A stretch of 64,000 nt of DNA from Nocardioides islandensis (GTDB taxonomy: Bacteria; Actinomycetota; Actinomycetes; Propionibacteriales; Nocardioidaceae), in contig NZ_JADKPN010000004.1 of the NCBI RefSeq assembly GCF_015352455.1, positions 221,850 through 285,849 of the forward strand. Direction: 5' to 3'. Each line of letters opens with the position of its first letter. Position 1 is the stretch's first letter. Position numbers and translations under genes: made by a program. The notes below the pieces were generated by a model. That model had not been told where the DNA came from. It searched no databases and worked only from the letters and a program-made list of their open reading frames with translations. Of this stretch, positions 1-7,696 are shown piece after piece.

Positions 1-280
1 CCGACATCCCGATGACCGCTGCCTGCCCGACGCCCCAGATGTCCATCAGCTCGGCGGCGTCCCGCGCCACCGAGGTGTGCGTGGTGGCGGTCGGTGTCGA
101 CGAGCCGTAGCCCGGCCGGTTGAACGACAGCAGCCGGACGCCGGCCTCGCGGGCGGCCTGGTCGCCGGTCATCGCGATCCGGCGGGTGTCGGGCGTGCCG
201 TGGAAGACCAGCACGATGGGGCCGGGGGTCGCCGTGGACCAGTAGCGCAGGGCGCGTCCGTCGCCGAGGAAGACCTTCAC
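1..280 (-). CDS. alpha/beta hydrolase, N-terminal part (runs off the window)
   Basis: Only the first ~93 residues are present. An HGTPD block at about residues 27-31 gives the oxyanion-hole HG of alpha/beta hydrolases. An RPGYGSS block follows at about residues 54-60. The window ends at IGMS, where the nucleophile elbow (G-x-S-x-G) should lie, so that Ser is probably the nucleophile. The GTG start at 280 overlaps the TGA stop of the DUF3037 gene by 4 bp (GTGA), indicating translational coupling. The substrate cannot be predicted. It resembles the hydrolase at 53303-54169, which shares the HGTPG and YGSST blocks. Confidence 0.85.
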   Translation of the reverse strand, partial: MKVFLGDGRALRYWSTATPGPIVLVFHGTPDTRRIAMTGDQAAREAGVRLLSFNRPGYGSSTPTATTHTSVARDAAELMDIWGVGQAAVIGMS

Positions 281-660
281 CCGACCAGCCTCTCCAGCAG
301 GTGCTCGAGCTGGCGCGCGGGATCCTCGGTGACGCCGCCGTGCACCGGTCCGGGCTGCACGACCGTGCTGCGCGGCGCCTTCAGGAACCCGAACCTCGTG
401 CCGATCGGCTGCTTGGCCGCCTCTCCCCCGCGCTCGTCGCCGGCGCAGACCCCGTCGACGAACGCCAGCGCGTCGCACACCTGGTCCACGTCGATGCGCG
501 GGTCGAGCGCCGTGACCCGCTCGCGGTCGACGTTCCAGGCCGCCTGGAGGAAGTCGGTCGCCTGGCAGTAGAGCACCACGCCGACGTTGAGGAACTCCTC
601 CCGGTCGACGCGGGGCATGCAGCGCAGGACGACGTACTGGTAGGGGTGCTCCGCGCTCAT
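277..660 (-). CDS. DUF3037 family protein
   Basis: A 127-residue protein beginning MSAEHPYQYVVLRCMPR and containing EEFLNVGVVLYC, the pattern I recognise as DUF3037. I chose the ATG at 660 over upstream in-frame codons because its ATGA overlaps the stop of the HipA-like gene. The biochemical function of the family is unknown to me. In actinobacteria and proteobacteria it commonly sits directly after a HipA-like kinase gene, as here, so a joint role is likely. The 4-bp overlaps on both sides place it third in a coupled four-gene string. Confidence 0.8.
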   Translation of the reverse strand: MSAEHPYQYVVLRCMPRVDREEFLNVGVVLYCQATDFLQAAWNVDRERVTALDPRIDVDQVCDALAFVDGVCAGDERGGEAAKQPIGTRFGFLKAPRSTVVQPGPVHGGVTEDPARQLEHLLERLVG

Positions 661-1454
661 GAGGCGCGCTCCAGCGGCAACCACTGGCGGGTGCCGAGTC
701 GGGCGGTGAGGAACTCGACGTACGCCGCCCGCAGCGCGTCCGGCGAGTCCGCGCCGGGCACCGGTTCCAGCCAGGTGTCGGGCACGTCGGCCAGCACCTC
801 GGCGAAGACCTCACGAGCGAGCACGTCCGCGGCCTCGGCGTCGACGGCGGCCAGTCCGCCCACGCGCGAGCCGAACACGTGGTGGGCCATGTCCCACGGC
901 TGGGCGGCGAACCGATCGGGTGCGGTGACGCCGGCGCCCCACGCGTGGTGGAAGTACAGCGCCGCGCCGTGGTCGATCACCCACAGGTCGCCGTGCCAGC
1001 GCAGCAGGTTGGGGTTGCGCCACGTGCGGTCGACGTTGGCGGTGAACGCGTCGAGCCAGAGCACCTTGGCGCCGACCGAGTCGTCGGCACCACCTCGTTC
1101 GGCATCGACCTCGCCGTCGAACCCGAACGCCCCCGGCAGGAAGTCCACGCCGAGGTTCGGGCCCGGGCTGGCGTTGAGCAGGTCCTGAACCTCCTCGTCC
1201 GCCTCGTACCTGGCCAGCGCAGGGTCGACGTCCAGCACGACGAGCCGCGGGGTCGACAGGCCGAGCCTGGTCGCCAGCCCGCTGACGATCACCTCGGCGA
1301 CCAGCACCCGCGCGCCCTGGCCGGCGCCACGGAACTTGCAGACGTAGGTGCCCAGGTCGTCGGCCTCGACGATCCCGGGCAGGCTGCCGCCCTCGCGCAG
1401 CGGCGTCACGTACCTGGTGACGCGGACGTTCTCCAGACCGTTCACCGACGTCAA
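657..1454 (-). CDS. HipA-like kinase family protein
   Basis: About 265 residues. The protein starts near NGLENVRVTRYV and has an ADDLGTYVCKFRGAGQG stretch, a glycine-rich nucleotide-loop-like region with a conserved Lys. NVDRTWRNPN and LWVIDHGAALYFHH resemble the catalytic-loop and metal-binding Asp segments of HipA/PI3K-fold kinases. This is the short HipA_2-like family usually paired with DUF3037, not the two-domain HipA toxin, and no HipB-type antitoxin is adjacent. The start is uncertain: TTG at 1454 overlaps the PPK2 stop (TTGA) and has a GAGG-like sequence upstream; GTG at 1445 is the alternative. Target and phenotype are unknown. Confidence 0.75.
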   Translation of the reverse strand: MTSVNGLENVRVTRYVTPLREGGSLPGIVEADDLGTYVCKFRGAGQGARVLVAEVIVSGLATRLGLSTPRLVVLDVDPALARYEADEEVQDLLNASPGPNLGVDFLPGAFGFDGEVDAERGGADDSVGAKVLWLDAFTANVDRTWRNPNLLRWHGDLWVIDHGAALYFHHAWGAGVTAPDRFAAQPWDMAHHVFGSRVGGLAAVDAEAADVLAREVFAEVLADVPDTWLEPVPGADSPDALRAAYVEFLTARLGTRQWLPLERAS

Positions 1455-2317
1455 GAGATCGGCGCCTCGTCCGTCAGCCGCTTCTTCTCGGCCTCCACGT
1501 CGAAGTCCGCCGTCGGCCACTGCGGGTCCAGCCGGCGCAGCGTCTCCAGCAGCAGGCTGCCGATGGCCAGGTTGCGGTACCACTTCTTGTCCGCCGGGAT
1601 CACGTGCCAGGGGGCGTGCTCGGTGTTGTTGCGCTCGAGCGCGATCTCGTACGCCGCGCGGTACTGCCCCCAGCGCTCCCGTTCGTCGACGTCGCCGGGG
1701 TTGTACTTCCAGTGCTTGGTCGGGTCGGCGAGCCGGTCCAGCAGCCGGGCCTTCTGCTCGTCCGGCGAGATGTGCAGCATGCACTTGACGAGGGTCACCC
1801 CGCTGTCGACCAGCTCCTGCTCGAAGTCGTTGATCGCGGCGTACCGCCGCTCGATCTCGTCGTGCGGCGCCAGCTCGCGCACCCGGACGATGAGCACGTC
1901 CTCGTAGTGCGAGCGGTCGAAGACGCCGAGCATCCCCGGCCCCGGCACCCCCTTGCGGATCCGCCACAGGAAGTCATGGGCGAGCTCTTCCTTGGTCGGC
2001 GCCTTGAACGACGTGATCTTCACGCCCTGCGGGTCGACCAGGCCGACGGTGTGCTTGAGCGTGCCGCCCTTGCCCGAGGTGTCCATGCCCTGGAGGACGA
2101 GGAGCACCGACCGCTGGCCGTCGTCCTTGCCGGCGAACAGTCGCTGCTGGAGGTCGAACAGCTCCTCGCCGATCGCCCACAGGTCAGCCTTGCCGGACTT
2201 CTTGTCCCCGTCGTACCCCGGCGCCGCGTTCGTCTCGATCGCGGTCAGGTCGACCGGGCCGGGCTTCAGACGGAGCAGGTCGGTGAAGGGCTGGGACGTC
2301 CCCTGGGCGCTCGACAT
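1451..2317 (-). CDS. Polyphosphate kinase 2 family protein
   Basis: At 288 residues this is a single-domain PPK2. Walker A is GMDTSGKGG (about residues 77-85), the Walker B-like block is FDRSHYEDVL (about 134-143), and RNLAIGSLLLETL lies near the C-terminus. PPK2 enzymes transfer phosphate between polyphosphate and nucleotides (NDP or NMP). Which class and direction applies cannot be read safely from sequence alone. It is the first gene of a string whose later members overlap by 4 bp: HipA-like, DUF3037, hydrolase. That neighbourhood suggests, without proving, nucleotide supply or a stress role for the cluster. Confidence 0.9.
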   Translation of the reverse strand: MSSAQGTSQPFTDLLRLKPGPVDLTAIETNAAPGYDGDKKSGKADLWAIGEELFDLQQRLFAGKDDGQRSVLLVLQGMDTSGKGGTLKHTVGLVDPQGVKITSFKAPTKEELAHDFLWRIRKGVPGPGMLGVFDRSHYEDVLIVRVRELAPHDEIERRYAAINDFEQELVDSGVTLVKCMLHISPDEQKARLLDRLADPTKHWKYNPGDVDERERWGQYRAAYEIALERNNTEHAPWHVIPADKKWYRNLAIGSLLLETLRRLDPQWPTADFDVEAEKKRLTDEAPIS

Positions 2318-2345
2318 GCGCCCATCATGTCCGAGATCGCCCGCG

Positions 2346-2567
2346 TCACTGCGCGGTGGCTGCCCCGATCGTGCGCAGGAGCGGGGGGAGACCGAGGAGC
2401 GCGGCCAGCATGACCGCCACCAGGCACGCCCACCCGATCACCATGAGGCGGTCGTGGCGCAGCCAGTGCAGGACACGCGTGTGGATCGGCGGCAACGGGC
2501 CCGGCATCCACGAACCGACCTCGTCGGTCCGGTGCTGGGCGAAGTCTTCGGTGTACGGCAACGTCAC
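2346..2567 (-). CDS. Small single-pass membrane protein
   Basis: A 73-residue protein starting at GTG 2567, selected because AGGAGG lies 7 nt upstream. The N-terminal ~38 residues are soluble (YTEDFAQHRTDEVGSWMPG), followed by a basic segment (HTRVLHWLRHDR). One hydrophobic helix follows at about residues 46-66 (MVIGWACLVAVMLAALLGL). Positive charges before the helix suggest the N-terminus is cytoplasmic. It lies 28 bp upstream of PPK2 and may be cotranscribed with it. I do not recognise a family. Confidence 0.6.
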   Translation of the reverse strand: MTLPYTEDFAQHRTDEVGSWMPGPLPPIHTRVLHWLRHDRLMVIGWACLVAVMLAALLGLPPLLRTIGAATAQ

Positions 2568-2738
2568 GGGGGGCCCTCCTGGGCTCTGTCGTTGGGGGGT
2601 TTCGACGGAGCGCCGAGGCTCTGGCATGCCGAGCCTCGCTGGAAGGACTGTACGTCAACTCGTTGTCATTGCATTCACTTTCGGTAACAAAGATCTACGC
2701 GCGAGTAACAACCGAGCCCTCGTGAGTCCAGGGAGCCC
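2568..2738. other. AT-richer intergenic region with a GTAACAA direct repeat
   Basis: This stretch, especially 2645-2712, is visibly richer in A+T than the surrounding DNA. It carries two GTAACAA copies at 2684-2690 and 2705-2711 with a 21-bp period (two helical turns). It lies between the GNAT stop and the small membrane protein, so it probably holds the promoter of the minus-strand 2567-1 gene string. I could not identify a convincing -35/-10 pair. Confidence 0.35.
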
Positions 2739-3212
2739 TCACGGGTCGAGCACGTAGACGAGCTCCTCGATGCCGTCGTCAGGAGCGGGCGCCGTCGCCT
2801 CCTCCGCGCGATCGCGCCGGAACCCGCACTTCTCCAGGACCCGGATCGAGCCCACGTTGTGCCTGACGACATGGGCATACAGCGGGCGGACCGACACCTC
2901 GCCCATGAGCAGGGTGAGGGCCTGCGTCGCGACGCCACGGCCCCACCACTCGCGTCCGACCCAGTAGCCGAGGTGCTGTTGACCATCCGCGGGCCAGCTG
3001 CCGATGTAGCCGGCCACCCTGCCGTCCGCGACGATCGTGCGCGTCACGTTGGCGCGGTCGGCACGGACCTTCGCCCAGTGCGCCGCGAACTGCTCCCTGC
3101 CTCGAGCCGGGAACGCCGCCATCTCGACCGCCTGGGGATCCGCCTGGTGGCCGAAGAACACGTCGACATCCGCGTCCTCGACCCTCCTGAGACGCACCTC
3201 GGGTCTCACCAC
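2739..3212 (-). CDS. GNAT family N-acetyltransferase (RimJ/RimL-like)
   Basis: About 157 residues: RPEVRLRRVEDADVDVFF at the start, then LGYWVGREWWGRGVATQALTLL (acetyl-CoA loop, RGVAT) and NVGSIRVLEKCGF near the C-terminus, a typical GNAT order. The start is odd. The best Shine-Dalgarno (GAGGAG) serves the ATG at 3226, but that codon opens a six-residue reading frame (MTEPTW, stop) whose TGA overlaps the GTG of the GNAT frame. Either there is a short coupling leader or a one-base deletion, since one extra G would give MTEPTVVRPEV in frame. I annotated from GTG 3212. The substrate is unknown. Confidence 0.75.
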   Translation of the reverse strand: MVRPEVRLRRVEDADVDVFFGHQADPQAVEMAAFPARGREQFAAHWAKVRADRANVTRTIVADGRVAGYIGSWPADGQQHLGYWVGREWWGRGVATQALTLLMGEVSVRPLYAHVVRHNVGSIRVLEKCGFRRDRAEEATAPAPDDGIEELVYVLDP

Positions 3213-3226
3213 GTCGGCTCGGTCAT
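3206..3226 (-). other. Six-codon mini-ORF or frameshifted start of the GNAT gene
   Basis: ATG at 3226 with GAGGAG 9 nt upstream encodes MTEPTW, then a TGA that overlaps a GTG of the acetyltransferase frame. It may be a translational-coupling leader, or the true start separated from the body by a single-base deletion or sequencing error. Confidence 0.45.
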
Positions 3227-3255
3227 GATCAGGCACTCCTCGCACCGGCCAGGCG

Positions 3256-3903
3256 CTATTCGTGCGGGTCCGCGTCGTCCGGTGCGCCCAGCTCGTCGCG
3301 GACGACGGCGAACACCAGGCCGGCGGGATAGCCCTTGCGGGCAAGCATCCCGGCCAGGCGGCGGGTCGCCGTCGCGTGGTCGAGGCGGCGCATCGAGGGC
3401 AGCTTCTTGCGGACCAGCGCGCGGGCCGCGGCCTCCTCGACGCCGGGCTCCAGCTCGTCGAGCGCCTCGCGGGTCACCTCGGGGTCGACGCCCTTGCGAC
3501 GCAGCTCGTCGGCCAGCGCGCGCTTGGCCAGGCCCTTGCCGGCCTGCCGGGACTCCACCCACTGCCGGGCGAACGCCGTGTCGTTGATGAGGCCCACGTC
3601 GGTGAACCGGTCGAGCAGCCGGGTCGCGATGTCGTCGGGGACGTTGCGCGAGCGCAGCTTGTCGGCCAGCTCGTGGCGCGAGCGGGCGCGGCCGGTCAGC
3701 TGGTCGAGCAGGATCGTGCGGGCGACCGACTCCGGGTCGGCCTCGGGTCCCAGGTCGCGGTCCGCGCCCGGGCGGGAGGAGACATCGGGGACCGGATCCC
3801 CCCGGACCGGTCCCCGATCTCCCCCATGGTGAGGCTCGGGACGCCCCTCGTCACCGAGCCACGCCGAGACGCCGGCCTCGACATCTCCTCGCCAGTCAGT
3901 CAT
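3256..3903 (-). CDS. recX: Recombination regulatory protein RecX
   Basis: A 215-residue protein with the three-helix repeats of RecX: ARTILLDQLTGRARSRHELADKL, LLDRFTDVGLINDTAFARQWVES and KGLAKRALADELRRKGVD. RecX binds and inhibits RecA filaments. An acidic/proline-rich N-terminal extension of ~60 residues precedes the core, as is common in actinobacteria. It lies directly downstream of recA on the same strand, separated by ~100 bp occupied by a long inverted repeat (3921-4007) that probably limits its transcription relative to recA. Confidence 0.93.
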   Translation of the reverse strand: MTDWRGDVEAGVSAWLGDEGRPEPHHGGDRGPVRGDPVPDVSSRPGADRDLGPEADPESVARTILLDQLTGRARSRHELADKLRSRNVPDDIATRLLDRFTDVGLINDTAFARQWVESRQAGKGLAKRALADELRRKGVDPEVTREALDELEPGVEEAAARALVRKKLPSMRRLDHATATRRLAGMLARKGYPAGLVFAVVRDELGAPDDADPHE

Positions 3904-3920
3904 CGCTCGTCACCTCACCG

Positions 3921-4006
3921 GGTCTCGACACCGCTCGCTGGCGCTCGCGGGCTCGACCACCCCTAGGTGGTCGAGCCGCCGCGAGGAACGAGCGGCGAGT
4001 CGAGAC

Positions 4007-4007
<1 letters not shown>
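3921..4007. repeat. Long imperfect inverted repeat between recA and recX
   Basis: Arms of about 41-42 nt begin GGTCTCGAC and end GCTCGACCACC, around a CCTA centre at 3962-3965. The right end overlaps the recA stop codon (TAG, 4009-4007). On RNA it would form a strong hairpin with internal mismatches. The motif vocabulary (CTCGACCACC/GGTGGTCGAG) is shared with the element at 50021-50127, suggesting one REP-like family. It may act as an attenuator or processing barrier between recA and recX. Confidence 0.75.
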
Positions 4008-5050
<1,043 letters not shown>

Positions 5051-5092
5051 GTGGTCCGTCCTCCGTCTGGATGTCGTTGTTAGATGGCGGGA

Positions 5093-5115
5093 ACGCTAGA
5101 CACAACCGCCGACAG
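5093..5115 (-). promoter_or_regulatory. PafBC-type (RecA-NDp) promoter of recA
   Basis: On the minus strand, CTGTCGGCG is followed by exactly 8 nt and then TAGCGT. The published consensus for the LexA-independent mycobacterial DNA-damage promoter is TTGTCRGTG-N8-TANNNT, so 7 of 9 upstream positions and both -10 anchor bases match. A start about 7 nt downstream gives a short leader before ATG 5050. Confidence 0.7.
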
Positions 5116-5178
5116 TCCGCTCGGCCGAGCGTCGACCCTGTGGATCACCGCCTGTCCGACCCTGCGCACCCGAACCTA

Positions 5179-5194
5179 TCGAACAGATATTCGA
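5179..5194. promoter_or_regulatory. LexA (SOS) box
   Basis: TCGAACAGATATTCGA matches the actinobacterial SOS box TCGAAC-N4-GTTCGA except for one base. It lies 129 bp upstream of recA and 38 bp upstream of the divergent GNAT gene, so it could control both. Confidence 0.75.
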
Positions 5195-5231
5195 GCGCGC
5201 GAACGACACGCCGGGCTGCCAAGGTGGCCGC

Positions 5232-6254
5232 ATGCCGACCATCGGGGACCTCACGATCCGTCCCGTCGACCCCTGGGACGAGCACGAGATGGACGTGCTC
5301 CAGGACCTGTACGTCGAGGCGCAGCGCGCCGAGGTGCCCGACAGCCGCGTCTACTCCCGCGCCGACAGCGTCGCCCTCCTCCGCCGCACCGGTGGGCCCA
5401 CGTCCTACCACGCCTTCGCGGCCCTGGCAGGAGACACCATGGTCGGGCAGGTGTGGACGGTGGCCGGCACGACCGACAACGTCCACCGGGGTCGCCTGTG
5501 GGCGTGGGTGCCGCCGCGCCACGGCCGTCGTGGCGTCGGGACGGCCCTGGTCCGCCACGGCGAGCAGCACCTGATCGACCTCGGCCGGCGTACCGCCCTG
5601 ACCCAGACCTGGATCGGCGCCGACGGGGTCAGCGGATACCGCCCGTTCGCCGAACGGCTCGGCTACTCCCTCGCCCAGACCCACGTCGAGCGCCGCCAGC
5701 AGCTGCCGATGGACGAGGCGAGGCTGGCCCGCCTCGAGGCCGAGGCGACGGCCCACACCGCTGCGTACACCTTCCACGTCGTCGTCGGCCCGATCCCCGC
5801 CGAGCTCGCGCCCGGCTACCTCGGCGTCTACAACCTCCTCGACATCGAGTCGCCCGGTGGCGACGTGGAGCACGAGGAGGGCCGGTGGACCGCGGCCGAG
5901 CTCGCCGACCAGGACGAGGAGCTGAGCGAGCAGGGCCGCACCCGTGTCACCGTCCTCGCCTCTGACGCGACCGGGGTGGTCGTCGCCTACTCCTGCGCCG
6001 TCACCGGCCCGGCCGACCTCGACGACCCCGTCGTAGACCAGCGCGGGACCCTCGTGCTCCGCGAGCACCGGGGCCACCGGCTGGGCCTGGCGGTCAAGTG
6101 CCGGCTCACCAGGGCACTGCAGGAGCGCTTCCCGGACCGGACGTACGTCCGCACCACGAACGCCGAGACCAACGCCCCGATGGTGGCGATCAACGAGGCG
6201 ATGGGCTTCGAGGTCCACTCGGTGGAGGGCGAGTTCCAGCACCGGCTGGGCTGA
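5232..6254 (+). CDS. Tandem-domain GNAT acetyltransferase
   Basis: 340 residues with two GNAT modules. The N-terminal one has WAWVPPRHGRRGVGTALVRHGEQHL (RRGVGT acetyl-CoA loop, about residues 90-115). The C-terminal one has TLVLREHRGHRLGLAVKCRLTRALQ (about 270-295) and TTNAETNAPMVAINEAMGFEV. This two-domain architecture is the one of MshD-like and aminoglycoside-type acetyltransferases; the substrate is not predictable. A CAAGGT hexamer 6 nt before ATG suggests a leaderless transcript, and a LexA box sits just upstream of it. The 3' end overlaps the convergent MFS gene by 65 bp. Confidence 0.85.
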   Translation: MPTIGDLTIRPVDPWDEHEMDVLQDLYVEAQRAEVPDSRVYSRADSVALLRRTGGPTSYHAFAALAGDTMVGQVWTVAGTTDNVHRGRLWAWVPPRHGRRGVGTALVRHGEQHLIDLGRRTALTQTWIGADGVSGYRPFAERLGYSLAQTHVERRQQLPMDEARLARLEAEATAHTAAYTFHVVVGPIPAELAPGYLGVYNLLDIESPGGDVEHEEGRWTAAELADQDEELSEQGRTRVTVLASDATGVVVAYSCAVTGPADLDDPVVDQRGTLVLREHRGHRLGLAVKCRLTRALQERFPDRTYVRTTNAETNAPMVAINEAMGFEVHSVEGEFQHRLG

Positions 6255-7488
6255 GGTCCGTACGGCGCGCCGCGACGTACGCCGCCACGCCGACGGCCGC
6301 CGGGAGCAGGCAGGTCAGCAGCGCGAGCACGGGGTAGCCCCACCAGGCCACGACCAGGCCGGACGCTCCCCCGGCCCCCGCCGCGGTCAGGTTCATCACC
6401 AGGTCGGTCAGGCCCTGGACGTCGGTGCGGCTCTCCAGCGGCGCGTGGTCGGTGACCATGGTCGAGCCGGCGACCGTCGCGCAGGACCAGCCGAGGCCGA
6501 GCAGGAACAGGCCGCCGAACACCTGCCACGACGTACCTTCCGGCGACGACGCACACAGCGTCAGCGCGGCCAGCAGCAACGTCGCGCCGAGCATCGCCAC
6601 CGGCGGGCGGCCGAGGCGGTCGGCCAGGATCCCGACCAGCGGCGAGAACGCGAACATGCCCAGCACGTGCACGCTGATCACCACGCCGATGATCCGCAGC
6701 TCGGCACCGCCGTGCTCCATGTGCAGCGGCGTCATCACCATCACGCCGATCATCGCGGCGTGCGCACCGGCCAGCACCACGACCGACGCCAGCAGCACCG
6801 GGCGCCGGCGCACGACGGCGAACGCGGTGCCCCAGGACGTATGCGCGACGACGGGTACGTCGGCGGCCCGGCGGGCCGTCAGCAGCGGGTCGGGCCGCAG
6901 GAACACCCCGACCACGAGCGCCGCCGCGAGCATCCCGACCGTGCCGACGGCGAACGGGCCGGTCAGCTCGGGCAGGCCGAGGGTGTCGGCGACCCAGCCC
7001 GCGGCACCCGTGAGGTTCGGCCCGGCCACCGCGCCGATCGTGGTCGCCCAGACCACCGTGGAGAGCGCTCGGGCGCGTCCGGCCTCGGGCGCGAGGTCGG
7101 TGGCGGCGTACCGCGACCCGCTGTTCGCCGCCGTGGTGGCGCCGAGCAGCACGGCGCCCACCAGCAGCAGGGTCATCGAGCCGACCACGCCCGCCAGCAC
7201 CGCGAGCGCGGCGCCGCCGGCTCCGAGGAGGTACCCGGTCACCAGGCCGACCCGCCGCCCGCGGCGGGACATCAGCCGCGCCAGCAGGAACGACGTCACG
7301 GCCGCGCCGAGGACCTGGAACGTCTGGGCCAGTCCGGACTCGGCCTCGGAGCCGGAGATGTCGCGCGCCAGCAGCGACGCGGTCGCGATGCCGATGGTGA
7401 TGCCGATCGCCCCCACCGCCTGGCTGGCGACGAGGGTGCGCACCGTGTGCCGCTGGACCGCCTCGAGATCGGTGAGCTCGACCGTCAC
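6190..7488 (-). CDS. MFS transporter
   Basis: 432 residues with about 12 hydrophobic segments and the cytoplasmic-loop signatures SRRGRRVGLVTGY after TM2 and ADRLGRPPVAMLGA between TM8 and TM9. It is a major facilitator superfamily antiporter or exporter of the YfmO/MdtG type; the substrate is unknown. I took the GTG at 7488, which overlaps the DUF3046 stop (GTGA), over longer extensions. The coupling to DUF3046 and the upstream methyltransferase makes a short operon. Confidence 0.88.
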   Translation of the reverse strand: MTVELTDLEAVQRHTVRTLVASQAVGAIGITIGIATASLLARDISGSEAESGLAQTFQVLGAAVTSFLLARLMSRRGRRVGLVTGYLLGAGGAALAVLAGVVGSMTLLLVGAVLLGATTAANSGSRYAATDLAPEAGRARALSTVVWATTIGAVAGPNLTGAAGWVADTLGLPELTGPFAVGTVGMLAAALVVGVFLRPDPLLTARRAADVPVVAHTSWGTAFAVVRRRPVLLASVVVLAGAHAAMIGVMVMTPLHMEHGGAELRIIGVVISVHVLGMFAFSPLVGILADRLGRPPVAMLGATLLLAALTLCASSPEGTSWQVFGGLFLLGLGWSCATVAGSTMVTDHAPLESRTDVQGLTDLVMNLTAAGAGGASGLVVAWWGYPVLALLTCLLPAAVGVAAYVAARRTDLSPAGAGTRPPPSGPRSPSPR

Positions 7489-7679
7489 CGGTCGACCGGC
7501 GGCAGCTCGAGGACCCGCCACACCACGGCCCACACCGACTTCGGGGTGTCGCCGGCGTCCAGGGCCTCCTGCGGCGTGCGTCCGCCGAGCTCGCCGAGGA
7601 CGGTGTGGGAGGCCCAGTGCCGGGCGTACGCGGCCCCCAGCGCGGACTCCATCCGGGACCAGAACTCGGTGTGGCGCAT
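7485..7679 (-). CDS. DUF3046 protein
   Basis: 64 residues: MRHTEFWSRMESALGAAYARHWA then VLGELGGRTPQEALDAGDTPKSVWAVV. This pattern is the actinobacterial DUF3046 family, whose gene is usually found next to recA/recX. Function is unknown. Here it is separated from recA by the MFS and GNAT genes and is coupled by a 4-bp overlap to the MFS transporter. Confidence 0.9.
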   Translation of the reverse strand: MRHTEFWSRMESALGAAYARHWASHTVLGELGGRTPQEALDAGDTPKSVWAVVWRVLELPPVDR

Positions 7680-7696
7680 CGGTCAGGCCCGTCCCG

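Noticed and set aside
657..1454. HipBA-type toxin-antitoxin locus
   Set aside because: The protein is the short HipA-like type, and no HipB-like XRE gene is adjacent; the neighbours are PPK2 and DUF3037.
2655..2680. GTNANTGCANTNAC-like symmetry as a Zur or zinc-uptake operator
   Set aside because: Only partial symmetry and no zinc-related neighbour genes; kept only as an AT-rich promoter-like region.
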